Assembly (NCBI RefSeq): GCF_016808095.1
Contig: NC_068975.1
Span: 22,079,501 to 22,143,500 of the forward strand
DNA from: Vigna angularis
Lineage: Eukaryota; Streptophyta; Magnoliopsida; Fabales; Fabaceae
Reading direction: 5' to 3'
DNA length: 64,000 nt
Positions 1 through 12,368 of the stretch are shown here, one piece after another; position 1 is the first letter of the stretch, and each line of letters starts with the position of its first letter. The notes beneath the pieces were generated by a model that searched no databases, was not told the origin of the DNA, and was given only the letters and a program-made list of their open reading frames with translations. Made by a program: the position numbers and the translations under genes.

Positions 1-76
1 AAATAATAATAATATGATAAAAAATGAAAAAAAATAATAAAAAAATAAAATAAAAATAAAATAAAAAAAAGGGGGG

Positions 77-660
77 ATGGTCGTTCGTCCGAACAGTGGT
101 CGCTCGTCCTTTCCCACTGTTGCTGAGGACGTTCGTCCGAACAAGGGTCGCTCGTCCTTCCCCAATGTTGCTGAGAGCGTTCGTCCGCGCAGTGGTCGCT
201 CGTCCTTCCCCGACGTTCGTCCAAAATGTTCAACCGTTCGTTCTTTCCCACTGTTACTGTAACCGCTCGTCCTTGCGTCGTGCGACCGTTCGTCCGGTAA
301 TTCAGCTTGTGAGCGTTCGTCCTCTTTGATCAAGCGTTCGTCCTCTGCCGTTCGTCATTTTTCACTGTTGCTGTGGCCGCTCGTCCAAACAGTAACCGTT
401 CGTCCTTACCTACTGTTACTGTGGCCGCTCGTCCAAACAGTGACTGTTCGTCCTTTTCACTGTGCACCGTTCGGTCGTGTTTTGTGTTAATGAACGTTCG
501 GTTTTGTTTTGTGTTAGTGAACGTTCGGTTTTCGTTCATTGGCTATTTGAACGTTCGTTCTTTGTTACTGTTTGCGTTCGGCCTGTATCAGATTTTACCT
601 CGTGAGCGTTTGGTTTGAGCGTTCGTTCATTTAATATGAACGGACGTTCGTTTTCTGTTT
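77..660. repeat. CpG-rich array of GTTCGTCC / GAACGTTCG motifs
   Basis: Variants of CGTTCGTCC, GCTCGTCC and GAACGTTCGG recur every 15-40 bases through this stretch, often after CACTGTTGCTG or CAAACAGT. Spacing is irregular, so this is a motif cluster rather than a clean tandem repeat. It opens with an A-rich tract (1-70) and stops at about 660. A matching cluster sits at 4765-5175. Confidence 0.7.
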
Positions 661-3600
661 GACCGAGCGTCCAAATAGTGGTGGCTGCGTGCTAAAATTG
701 ATCTGAGTTCTCCACCGAGGATTCCCACCTCCAGCTGCCGCTGTCCGCCATTAACAGTCTGGAAAACTATTCACGGTATGGCTTCCTGCCACTTTTGTCT
801 GGCTTTCACTTTTGGGTTATAATTTGGAAGCAGACACGACTGGAAGCATGGGGAGCAACACGCTGGCAGCGTCATGGGCAGCTCCATATTCGTGGCCTGG
901 CTGGAAAGGAAGCAGGCCAACACGACAGAGCAATTGTTGGTGAAGCAAACAAGCAGCCAGTCTGAAGAACCACTTAGAGTATGGGTCTTTAGAAATTAAA
1001 AAAAGAGGAGAATCAATCTGCTGAAGGCCATCTGAGTTGGTCTCCCACAAGCTTCAATCTGAAACCACTTAGAATTCCAGATGGCATCTGTAAAGCCTGC
1101 AACGTCCAGCAGCTCCATCTTCATCCAGCCTTCACACATGGTCATGCGGCCACTCTGAAAAATCACTTACAGTATGGGTCTCTGGAAATTAAAATGAAGC
1201 AGAGAATATTCCTGGCTAACACTTCCACTTGTCTTCCACGTGCGCCCACATGGAACCTCTGCTGATTCCGTCTGCCATCTGAAACGCATGCAACACCTGG
1301 GGCTTCCACTTACCTTCAGAATGGTTACCTTATTCGAAAAGGAGGGGGAATCTCCAGCAAGGTCACCGCGGCATATCCATCTTGAACACCAATACCTTAT
1401 ACACAGCTCACACTCTGGGCCCCGGGGGAATCATCTTGAAGACCTGGGAAAAGTTGACTTCACCGGATCTTCATTTTTGAATCACCAATATACATTGCCT
1501 GGAACCCATTTTTCAGCCCACCATTATTCATCCATACCCTTCGGCCATCACTTTCATCTCCAACATTCCACCACTGGACCTAGAATTGACCCTTACGGCA
1601 GATCTCTCTCGAACACACTACTCTCCACCCCCTCACCTGTAACCATTCCAACCATACTTCCTTTTCACTCCCAGCTTCTCATCTAAAACAATGAAAAACA
1701 CGCCCTAATGTCCAGCTCATCTGCAACCCAAACCCACTCCTCCTTCACCTTACCACCGCAAGCCACCGTGAAGCTTCCATCACGCACCACCACGTTAAAA
1801 CCCTGCATGTGGCAGTCTCCATCGCAGCCTCATCCACTGCCACCCAAACTCACCATTTCCTCCTCAATATATGCTTCTTCGTAACCCCATTCTCTTCCGC
1901 CATCTTCATCCCTTACCACGCGTCACTGCACCCCCGCCAACCATCACCAATCTTCATTTTCATCTTTCCCTCATCTTCACCCGCGAACCCGCTACCACCA
2001 CTGCTGCTGCTACTCCGAGGTTGTTGTCGTTCTCATCCTCATCTCTGCATGCACTCACCCCCAGCTTCAACCGCAAATCATCAACCACCGAGAGAGAGAG
2101 TTCCACCAAGTAGCTCCCATCCAAGCTTGAAAGAAGGCTCACGGCCTGGAAGAAACTCTCCACCCTTGTAACTTCCAGAAGCCAGTGCAGCAACTCTCAT
2201 GCATGCAAGCTGTCCAGGAGCTTCTCGGTAGTATAAACACTGTCCTAGCCACCCTCGGGCACCCATTATCACCTTCATCTGGAACCTCACGACCAACTTC
2301 ATCATTTTCTTCCTTATTACCTCACCCAACATCATCATTCTCATGCCCACTGCCTGGGGACGCTGACGCCCTCTGTTACTATTTTCCAACCACCGACACA
2401 CACAGCCAAACACCCACAACCAGCCCTCCATTTTCATCCTCATTTCCAGTAACTATTCTCACCCAGTCATCACCTTCATCCGTATGCACCAGTCACATAA
2501 CCATATCCACACTCACGGCTATCACCCTTCCACGTCTTCTTTCACCAGATAGAGGAAACCGCTAGAGAGGCTATGGGAAGGGGAATGCCATAGAAAGAGG
2601 AAGGAACCGAAGTGGAAAGGAGGGATCCGAAACGAATAACTGTGGGTACTGCGAAGAAGCTGCAAGCGGAAGAAACGAAAGGAAGCTTCAAGAGGTGTGT
2701 GTTTAAATTGATTTGTTTTCATTGTTGAAAGGCATCTCTGAAGTACGTAAATTTTTTTAGCTATGATATTGGACCGCACGTCAAAGACTATCTCGTATGT
2801 TGATGTTACTGTGAATTATAATGTTGCACTGAGTTCATGTTATCTTTCCCATGCCCATTATTCAATCTGAATTTTGAAGATTCATGCTTAATCCACCAAT
2901 TCACTGTTTCGTCTTCCTATCATTAAATCATATCCATATCCATACATCCGGCGTTCCTTAACACAAACCAAATCACCCAGCCACCTTACGCCATCATCAC
3001 TGAGACCACTGGTTCATTACCGTTACCTCCCACCATACACCAATCGTGAAACCTGATAATACCAGGAATCATCATTTCCTCTACAACTATTGCTTCACTG
3101 CTTTATCATCTCGAATCCTTCAATCACCACCTCTAACCACCGCCGGTCACCATGACCATTTCATTCATCAGCCACTACATGGCACCACCACGGCACCACC
3201 AAAAACCCATCTTCGAGTCATAGCCATTATTATCTTTCCATCACCATTGTCTCTGTCATTCGAACTCTCATTTTTGTTCCCTCCTCTGTGAATGCGAGCT
3301 CGTGAAACTCCCTATCACCATTTTTCCTCCCAGCCAATATCATCATCTTCACCGTTACCTCTCACCAACGACACAACCTTATTTCCACCTTCAACCTCAC
3401 TGCCATCATTCTCCAGCCGCCACTGTAATCCAAGTCACCGCATGCCATCACCTTGTCGATCCTGTTACCACCGTGACCACTTCGCTAGCTTCAGAACTAG
3501 CAAACCCGACCATGGCTTTGGCAAACTCAGAAAATTCATCACCCTAGATCATCATCGCTACCCTCCTACTTCACGCGATTCAGCTGTGAGACCCTATGTC

Positions 3601-4764
3601 CTTCGTTGTCATCATCTACACCACCACCATCATTTCCACACCTTATACACTGACCTCACGACCATCTCAATCTTCATTCAACACCCCCTCCAGTAGGAGG
3701 ACCTTGATCTGGAACACCCGTAACGAACAGGGGCTTGCACCTCTTCACCCGTGATCATCTCAACTACCCTGCCCTTCCATTTCACTCCACGACCATCATC
3801 TGGCACAAACCATTTTCCTCCATCACGGCTAACCTCACAAAAATCACCAACACCTATAATCTTCACATTATTTCTCCATCATCATTCACAGCCAACTTCA
3901 TCACCTTTATCCTTACACATGGACCATCACCATTCATCTTTATCCTGACACCTTATCCCACGGCCAAACAGCCTATCACCTTCATCATTCTTCACACCAT
4001 CTTCAACATCCTAAACTCACGGCCAACATCCAACATCAATCATTATACGTTCTCATCCACAGGACCTCAGGCCGCCATCCTTGCCAGCTACCACTACTGA
4101 TCCTCATAACTACGCGACCATCACTCACCATACCTATCATCATCACCATATCCAGCATCTGGACCTCACAGCCAATCCCCATCATCCTCACCAGAACGAA
4201 ACTGAACCTCCAGCAAAGTCACCGTCATATTCAAACCGTACTCCACCACCAACATCATTATCCATTCACGCCAATCCTTCAATCACGACTTACTCATCAG
4301 CCACCTGGTCGCACCTCCACGGGACCACCAGGAACCCATCTTTGAGCCCCCTCAGCCGTCATCATCCCAAGCCCCCTCAGCCGCCATTGCCATCCTCAAT
4401 ACTACCGTCTAGCTCCCTCATCACTGTTGCACCACTGTAACTCTCCACTACCCATATTCATCCACTGTCACAAAAAAAAGAGACACAAGCTCCAGCTTCG
4501 TCACTGCTGATATTCCTCTCGAACACCGAACCAGTACTGCACCTGTCACAACCTCCAACTACCGTCATCTTCAAACCACGGGCCACCACCCCAAACTCTT
4601 CTCCATCCTCATCACATCATCCTCAGCCCTCTTTACTGCCGAGGACCTCTATTCCTCTCCCCACATTCACTGGTCATCATCAACCTCCCAAAACACCTCA
4701 CGGCCAAATACCCATCCTCCATATTCACACCCACTGTTCATAAATAGGTTCACGTTAAGTTTTA
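661..4764. other. Pyrimidine-rich CCA/CAT/TTC low-complexity stretch, no gene
   Basis: About 4 kb rich in C and poor in G on the + strand, built from degenerate CACCATCATC, CTTCATC and CTCACGGCC words. At 800-1240 a block is imperfectly repeated: CACTTAGAGTATGGGTCT near 970 and CACTTACAGTATGGGTCT near 1165. Several open frames cross it on both strands, but their products are Ser/Thr/His/Pro-rich with no recognisable domain, as expected from biased composition. It lies between two GTTCGTCC clusters and is read as interior of the long LTR. Confidence 0.5.
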
Positions 4765-5175
4765 TTCAAACGAACGCTCGCCTAAACGAGCGTTCGTCTT
4801 TCACTTCATTTCTCAGCATCCGTCCTTCATCGCTCAACGAACGCTCGTCCCAACGAGCGCTCGTCATCTCACCGCTTTCCCAGCGTACGTTCGTCAATTC
4901 CCAACGAACGTTCGTCCCCGACGAACGCTCGTCCCCAACGAGCGCTCGCCTAAACGAGTGCTCGTCATTCACCTCATTTCTCAGCATCCGTCCTTCATCG
5001 CTCAACGAACGCTCGTCCCAACGAGCGCTCGTCATTTCACCCCTTTCCCAGCGAACGAACGCTCTTCCAAACGAACGCTCGCCTAAACGAGCGCTCGTCT
5101 TCCCAATGGACGTTCGTCCTCAGCGGTTCTTTTTTATGAACGTTCGTCTTCCCTAACGAACGTTCGTCCCATGTA
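4765..5175. repeat. Second CpG-rich array of CGAACG(T/C)TCGTC motifs
   Basis: Dense copies of ACGAACGCTCGTCC, ACGAGCGCTCGTC and CGAACGTTCGTCC. A longer unit containing TTTCTCAGCATCCGTCCTTC is present twice (about 4807 and 4977), showing local tandem duplication of about 170 bp. Many motifs are self-complementary around AACGTT or AGCGCT. Confidence 0.75.
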
Positions 5176-5314
5176 CAGTATCCGCTCCTGTTTTTTTTTT
5201 TTTATATATATTTGTTAAACTTGTTTTTGTTTTACATAAATTTCAAAAATCATAAAAATTCTAAATAAAAAAAAATATATATATAAAACGTTAAAAAACA
5301 TTTAATATAATAAA

Positions 5315-5580
5315 TCGGTATGAGTACTCGTGCGATCGTACGCATCAGCCTAGTACTTATTGCCCAAATATAAAATAAATAAAAAGCCGTGTGAGTGCTC
5401 GTGCGATCGTACGCATCAGCCTAGTACTCATTACGCAAAACAATAAAAAGAGAAAGCCGTGTGAGTGCTCGTGCGATCGTACGCATCAGCCTAGTACTCA
5501 TTACGCAAAACAATAAAAAGAGAAAGCCGTGTGAGTGCTCGTGCGATCGTACGCATCAGCCTAGTACTCATTACGCAAAA
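5315..5580. repeat. Four 70-bp tandem repeat units
   Basis: Units start near 5316, 5386, 5456 and 5526. The last three are nearly identical over 70 bp; the first is more diverged. Each holds GTGCGATCGTACGCATCAGC followed by CTAGTACT and an A-rich tail. The TGCG...CGCA core can pair with itself around a 6-base loop. Confidence 0.9.
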
Positions 5581-5678
5581 AATATAAATATTACAGCAAA
5601 AATACCAAAAAAAATATAAAAATCTTCAAAAAACCAAAAACATCTACTTTTCAAAACAACGATCAATATTGCCTTCCA

Positions 5679-5900
5679 GAACTACGTGATCCTTGATTCT
5701 CCACCAAAAGTGGAGATACGTAGGAGCAAGGCCAGTCCTTGTCAGGCTCACTTTCCCAAAAATCCAAATCATTTTCCAAACAATTTCTCAAACAATTTCC
5801 CAAACATTTTTCAAGCAGTTTCTAAAAGAACTACGTAACCCTGATTTCTCATTCTGCATGAGAATACGTAGGAGCAAGGTCAATCCTTGTCGGGCCCAAA
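5679..5900 (+). repeat. Duplicated GAACTACGT...CGTAGGAGCAAGG module of gypsy LTRs
   Basis: Two copies (about 5679-5750 and 5827-5900) run GAACTACGT, a short hairpin-forming stretch, then ATACGTAGGAGCAAGG and TCCTTGTC. This module is familiar from Tat/Athila-type LTRs. Separated by a run of AACAATTTCTCAAAC-like repeats. Confidence 0.65.
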
Positions 5901-6142
5901 AAGCTAAAATATTGTTTGTTTTCTTTAGCGTTTTATTTTAAGGGGAAGTTAAATACTTTGAAAACCACATCCACATTCGCACATTTAGTTAAAGGTACTG
6001 CCTTAAGGCAGGCGTTGTAGGGTGCTAATACCTTCCCTACACGTAACCGACTCCCGAATCAAGAATCTGGTTCAATTTGACCATGCCTTATCATTTTATG
6101 GTTTTTCCGTAGTTTTCCAGAATAAACTATGGTGGCGACTCC

Positions 6143-8029
6143 AAAATCTCTTTTCAAATATATTTATTCTTTTTATTGGATCGTCGTCCCGTCGCGATTC
6201 TGGTTGCGACACCTATGCATCAAACCTGTGAGAAGAAATCCAAAAATCAATTCCAAATTACATTTGAATTGGGTTTCACATAAACTTGTAGAGAAATCTC
6301 AAATTTCACAACCTAAAGAACCCTAGACACAAGTCGTACTCTACCGCCTCTTCTTCCAATCTCATACTTCTTCCAATCTCATACTCTGTATCTTCTTCAA
6401 TACCCTAGATGAGGAGTCCTAACAACTTCTGGATACTCTAAATACTCTATGGATTGCAAAAACAAAATATGGCACACTTCTGCCTAAACTTTTATTATCA
6501 TTTGAAATGTTCGAAAACAGAAAACAAAATTGAAATGAGAAAATGTTATCAAGATTAATTCACCTCGGCGGGAGAAATAGAATCGATCAAGTCTTGAAGT
6601 TTCTCTTGGGAACTAGCCTTATAACAACAATTCCACCAATTAACAACGAAACAGCTCACCACACACGCTTTTTTTTTTCTTGTCGAGAATAAAAGAGAGA
6701 CACAAATCTAAATTCTCAAATACAAAATTTACTTTACCAAATTTTCCATTTCTTCTGATTTTTTCCCCCGCGACTTACCATCAGAAATGCCCTTGAGAAC
6801 TACAAGAAGAAATAGTATCCATCAAAACAGAACCACAAAACTTGCAAAATGTCCGCCACAACGGAAGTTGAACAACAATAGACCAGATTCAGATACTAAT
6901 TCAACCTATTAAAAATACAAACAAATTGCTTGCTGAATTCGGATATCCACTTCAACGATATACTATTTTCTTAAATCAATTATATGTATATATCGAGTAG
7001 CGGACATTGTTATGTCATGGACCACAAAAAATAACATTTTAATTAATTAACTTCACTATATCATGCAGATCAAATGTAGGAACATGTTTTTTTCATATGA
7101 CATTCTTATCATATACATTATGACTTATTATAGGATGAACTTATTTATCGATGTATTTGTCCAAAGGCTAGTCACACTATTTTGCTAAAAAAATCTTAAA
7201 AAAATTAATGTTATTAATGCTTATAAGACCTAACAAATAATGTTATCAACAAGATAAATAACATTCTAACAGTTAAGACTCATCAATACATAACAACCAT
7301 ATTGACATACTATAACACCTAACCCATCATGATGTTAAAATGTTTTCACAAATTTTAAATAATATTCAATAAACATATAAAGGATTAAATACTTTGAAAA
7401 TAAATGTCAATAAAAATATTATGAAGATATATTGAAAAATTGATTGATGACTTCAAATATTCTACCGAAAGAAGAAACTCACGATATCATTATTTTGTTT
7501 TTCAATTATTGTAATTTAAATATGTTTCTTCATATTATTTTATTATACCATTGTATGTTTAATATTAATTACATACTGTATTTTTACACAATTTAATATA
7601 TTTTTTAAGTTTTACTAAATTTACGATTTCACTTAAATATTTTATATTTATTTCTATTTATTAAAATTTATTTTCAACGACTTATACTTTTCTCGATAAC
7701 GTGATATAATTCATAGTGATTTTTTTTTAAAATAGAGTATATAAATAGTAAATTTTAATGTTTTAACCACTCGCAAGTAGTGTGTTATATTTTATTTTGA
7801 ATATATTTTAATGAGAGTAAAATTGTAATTTTATAATTTTATTAATTAATTTTTTTTATTTATCACACTCATCAAATTATTTACAAAACTTTTTTCTAAT
7901 TTTACATTTTTTTATCTTTTAATCTAAAACAATCTCATTTTCTACTCTTTTGCTTACAAATGCACACATTTGGTGTGCTTTTTTTATGGTAAAATATCAG
8001 GATACAAATTTTTTTGTTATTACATATAT
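6143..8029. other. AT-rich stretch, no gene recognised
   Basis: From 6143 to about 6970 the sequence could be internal leader of the upstream element (it carries a second tRNA-complement-like GGTTGCGACACC at 6202-6213) or unrelated flank. From 6970 to 8029 it is AT-rich non-coding DNA. No domain-bearing open frame is seen on either strand. Confidence 0.4.
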
Positions 8030-11000
8030 TTTGGTGGTGTGAGTCGTGGTATGAAGAAGCGACTTCATTATAGTCAAAGTAGAAATCATAGGCTATGGAA
8101 TCGTGTTTTTCTTAGTGAAATTATAGATACTAAACATTATTTTACATTAAAAGTCATGTGTTGTGAACATGACTTATAAGATGAAGTCGTGACCAATAAA
8201 GACGACTTTCAATTGTTAATTTTTAATTGAAAGTTGTGATTTAGAGATAATTTTCTTTATGAAAATTGTGATTTATAGACAACTTTTTTAATTTTTCTTT
8301 TGAAAATAAAGATCTACTAAGGGATTAAAGGATGCTTTGTTTTTTTTTTTTTTAAGAATTAAAAGGAGAAAGATGTAGTGAGTGGGGACATAGGATACAT
8401 AAGAGAGGAAATTATCCATTTTACAAAATTTCATCCTTTAGAATCTTCAACAATTACAATTAAAACATCTATTGAGTGCCAAATTTCCTTTTGATTATTT
8501 TTTTTTTCATAAATAAATTATCTCTTTAATATTATTAATAATTAAATCAAAATTAAAAATTATATTATTATTTATATGAACCATATAATTACTTACAAAA
8601 ATAATTACTGATTACTATATTTTCTATCCTAAAAAATTACAATTTTTATCTATTTCATACTCAACTATCATCCACTACGTCTTTTTCCTTTTAATTATTT
8701 TTAAAAATTAAATACAAACTATCACATTAATATATTCTAATTTTCAAAAGAAAAAAAAAACAAAATTAGTGTTCATAAATTACGACTTCCATATCAAAAT
8801 ATGTTCTCAAGTTATTACTTTCAATTGGAAATTAACAATTAAAAGGTCACGTGTAACATCCCAAAATTATACAGTCATCAACTATATACTTAGAATAATC
8901 ACATGTATTAATATGGCAAAACAGTCTTAAAAAAAAAAAATAAGAGGGATTAAATTCGCGAATGGCCGAACGGCCTTACATGCATACATAAGTTACGAGC
9001 GTTTACAAAACAATGAGGACGAACGGTTTACAAAATAAAATACCGAACGTCCAAGTATTTACATCAAGCAAAAGGGCGCTCGCTCACAAGCGACCCGCTA
9101 TCCTGAATACACTAACTAAAAACCGAACGCGCTACTGTTCGGCCTTCACTTCTACTTCTACAACATTTCCTCTTCAAGCGTTTGCTCCAGTGAAGCCTCT
9201 CCTTCTGCTCACATCCACACGGATGATCATTGCAAGGACAAGACGGATACACATATACAGACAACACAAAGGAAACGCAAGGATAAGCTTATTGAATTTA
9301 ATTCAAGTCAAACATACATTTCATACATATCAAATACATCAAATGAATCACAACACATACATTCAATTCATCCATTAACTCAATAAAAATCCTGATACTA
9401 GACCGACTGTCCGGACTGTATGAATTCTGTGTAGCTACGACGTCCGTGCACCCAGGTGGGATAGCTGCAATACTCGTCAGCAGCCACCTGAGGTTAGTCC
9501 GTTCTGTCCAAGTTACAGTTATGGACTAAGACCTCCTGCCATTCCCACACATGACATACTCCTCTCTACTTGAGAACGAGCACTCACGGAATATCAGGAT
9601 GACCCGCCAGCTAAGCTTACCACATTCATACTTTACAAATCTCAATTTCCAACCAAGAGTCGTTCCTCCCTAGAACGCTCGTTCAAATTCAACAATCATA
9701 ATTTCATCTCTTACACCATTCACACATCTTAATCTTTCCTCTTATTCACACTTTCATTCTTAGTTCCACTTTCATAAAAGAACGAACGTCCAGCCCTCTT
9801 TGTAATAGAGGACGAACGTTAATACAATACCAAGAAGGTTCGTTCACGAGTGGAATAAAACCAATACAGGTTATTAGACGGACTTCATATTAACTTGACT
9901 CAGTTAGATGAACTGAATCTAGTACGATCTGGAAAATACTTAGAATAATTTAAGTTCAATAACTCTGGAACGAATCCAATGGATAGATACGTCACCAACT
10001 GGTTTAGATAAATAAACTGGACACGAGGTAATTCAGGAGACCAACCGCCAGTCAATGACCGAGCGCGAAAATAGGCATTTAATGAAGTTTTGAACGAACG
10101 TCACTGAAGTCTTGGACGAACGTTACTAGATCTATTGGACGAACGCTATTTAAATTTATGGACGAACGCTATTGAAATTTATGGACGAACGCTATTATAG
10201 CTCGTTGCAATTTACGGAAAGAACGAGCGTTCGGTATAGGACTGAGCGCTACTTATCATTTACACTTTTAGGACGAGCGTTCGGTCTAAGACCGAGCGCC
10301 ACTTAGGACGTACGCTTTGGGTCGAGACCCATCGCTGATTCAAGATATTTGAAATAGGATTTTTCATAAATTAGAATGTTGAAATTAGATTTTTAACAAT
10401 ATGACTAAGTGTTTGAATATAGTCTCAGGCTTCTCAATTTCTCACACAATACTCAGGATATTTACGTTTGGCCGAACGCTCAAACGCAAGGTTAATATAA
10501 GAGGGCGTTCGTACTCGATTAGAATTCTTTCCAAATGAAAGGGTTCAGCTATTTCAAAGATGACACTGAGAATAACGAACGGTCAAAGACCATTTCGATA
10601 ACGATCGTTCTTTAACATAGAATTTCATATTCAGATTCATCTTACAGTAAATACATTTTTCATTATAAACTTTTATACATTAAATTGCTCATCTCATAGT
10701 ACAAAATCCATACTTTTTCATACATCATCTCATCATACAGCTCATTTTCAATTTAATCAAACCATAGAACATTGCATCACTTTCATACATCAATTCAGGA
10801 TCATACTCATATGCCAATCATCCAATATCAGAAATCATACTTCAAACAACACATAACGCACATGCAGTACAGTAAAATCATAAGAATTAAATCTAATAAG
10901 CTTCCCTTACCCGGATTCAGTAGTGATCGTCCTAAAATGAGTGGATCTTGATTCGTCTAAAAAAAACTCTCTCAATGTTTCTCTTAAGCTCTCCAACTAA

Positions 11001-11720
11001 ACTAACCAAAAGAAAATGAAGGGCTTAGTCTACACCGTTGCATGCAGCTGAATACAGTTTACAGGAACTCCAGAAACGAGCGTCCAAGTGAAACTTACCA
11101 GAACTGTAAGTTGTTCGGCTTAAAATGAAGCTCGCGGTGCAGGGAACGTTCCTACGGTGCTGAAACGTGAACGGAGAAAAGGGTGGTAAGTTGCAGAAGA
11201 GAGAAGGAGAAGGGTTCAAGAGAGAAGGAGGAGAAATGGAGATTATGAGTTTGGAAGGGGAGAAGGTGCGCGTGAGAGAGAGTGGGAGATTTTTCCAGAA
11301 ATTCATTTTTGTTCAAATCCCACTGTCAGACGGACGAGCGTCCCTCTCGTCGACACTTGCACCCCACCACTGACTTCAGAAGTTTCCAACTTGACAAGTG
11401 GCGCGCATGCATGACTCGGTGGTGGACTTTTAATGCACTGGACGCGTGGCACGGAACATTAATGAAAGCAGAGAGGTAATTCAGCACAATAATAAATGAG
11501 ACGCGACATCACGACTTCAAGTCGGGTTCATAACACATGACTTCTGATATAAAAAAAATAAAAATAAAAATAAATTGTATGACCTTTAAAAATGACTTCA
11601 TGTTTCCAAATATAGTTATCCTATGACTTCTATTTTAATTATAATAAAACCCACGACCAAACTTTATAATAAAAAAAATTCTTCAAACCACAACTTAGAC
11701 CAAACTTTGTAATAAAGAAA
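8030..11720. repeat. Possible inverted-repeat DNA element flanking the solo LTR
   Basis: GTCGTGGTATGAAG and AGAAATCATAGGCTAT near 8046-8097 resemble the reverse complement of sequence at about 11620-11665 (GTCGTGGGTTTTAT, AGAAGTCATAGGATAA). Both flanks carry many GAAGTCRTG or CATGACTTC words, as in subterminal repeats of a DNA transposon. The solo LTR at 8852-11508 would have inserted inside it. Exact termini and a target duplication were not identified, so this is tentative. Confidence 0.35.
8852..11508. mobile_element. Solo LTR, 2657 bp, with perfect TCACG target duplication
   Basis: The element begins TGTAACATCCC and ends GACGCGACA (TG...CA). It is flanked by TCACG at 8847-8851 and TCACG at 11509-11513. 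There is no second LTR, internal region, primer site or coding sequence, so it is a solo LTR left by LTR-LTR recombination. The inside is rich in GAACG/CGTTCG words, notably a run of GGACGAACGCTATT units at about 10100-10200 and palindromic GAGCGTTCGGTC near 10215-10300. Open frames within (for example 9013-9378) lack recognisable domains. Confidence 0.88.
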
Positions 11721-12133
11721 AATTGACCATTCTAATATTTTACCAAAAATAAATAAATTCACGATATAAATATATTTGTCTCTCTTTTTCTTAGTTTACA
11801 TATTTCAAATCCACCTCTTAATCCAAATATATATTTAATTTATCATATATATATATATATGTTTTTTTTTCTTTTCCGTAATTATTTTAGAAAAAAGAGA
11901 GAAGTTTTCATATAAATTTTAACACTTAGATATTTTTAAGATATGTTTCAACAAGTTTTAAAAAATAATCTTTAGAAAATAAAATTTTACTTTTCATGAA
12001 TTAAAATTAGATTATAAAATAAATGCACTTTTTGTTATATAATAATAATAATAATAATAAATTTCAGGATTTTATCTCTGACTTAAAATACAATTAGGAG
12101 GAATTATATCAGGAATTTAATTAAATTGGAACC
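11721..12133. other. AT-rich 5' flank of the PHT4 gene
   Basis: Contains an (AT)n tract at about 11846-11861 and an (ATA)n tract at about 12040-12060. No gene is recognised. Confidence 0.5.
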
Positions 12134-12206
12134 TATAAAACCGGACAATGATTAATTATTAATTACACAAGAACTAGGATCTTTTTCTGTACGCAATCTC
12201 CACGTG
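12134..12206 (+). promoter_or_regulatory. Possible core promoter of the PHT4 gene: TATA box and G-box
   Basis: TATAAAA at 12134-12140 lies 229 bases before the ATG at 12369, and a palindromic CACGTG G-box lies at 12201-12206. A start site about 30 bases after the TATA would give a leader of about 200 bases that includes the G-box. The assignment rests on motif and position only. Confidence 0.4.
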
Positions 12207-12294
12207 TCCAAACAAGAGCCAGTGCTGATAAAAATCCCGTATCTTTCTTTAAAATATCAACGGTGGTGTCACAGTAACAGCAACCCAAGAACCA

Positions 12295-12362
12295 AGAGAA
12301 GAAGAAGAGAAGCAGAGAAGAAGAAGAAGACAATAAGAAGAAGAAAAGAAGAGAAGAAGGAA
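12295..12362 (+). repeat. GAA-rich purine tract in the PHT4 5' leader
   Basis: A run of AGAAGAAGA units immediately before the start codon. Read in frame it would give a Lys/Arg/Glu-rich extension, but the only upstream in-frame start is a GTG at 12204, so it is taken as untranslated leader. Confidence 0.6.
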
Positions 12363-12368
12363 GCCACG

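Larger units (their letters stand above)
1..6142 (+). mobile_element. Long LTR-like region of a Tat/Ogre-type Ty3/gypsy element, ending at a tRNA-Arg primer binding site
   Basis: The sequence TGGTGGCGACTCC at 6130-6142 matches the complement of a tRNA-Arg 3' end, the usual primer binding site of Tat-lineage gypsy elements. Just before it lie two modules with the CGTAGGAGCAAGG motif and the phrase GGGTGCTAATACCTTCCC at about 6020, both familiar from the 3' part of such LTRs. The left end of the LTR is not seen and may lie outside the window, so the 1-6129 extent is inference. No gag or pol coding sequence follows, so the element is either truncated after about 6.2 kb or heavily decayed. Open frames in 1240-4440 are low-complexity Thr/Ser/His/Pro-rich translations and are not taken as genes. 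Confidence 0.5.

Noticed and set aside
1240..4440. Several long open frames in the pyrimidine-rich region
   Set aside because: Products are Ser/Thr/His/Pro-rich on one strand and have no recognisable domain; biased composition removes stop codons. Many begin with non-ATG codons.
5315..5580. Regularly spaced repeats that might recall a CRISPR array
   Set aside because: This is plant nuclear DNA; the units are contiguous tandem copies without unique spacers, and there are no cas genes.
12204..12368. Upstream extension of the PHT4 frame
   Set aside because: Its first codon is GTG, and the extension is a translated GAA-rich leader; ATG at 12369 starts a credible transit peptide.
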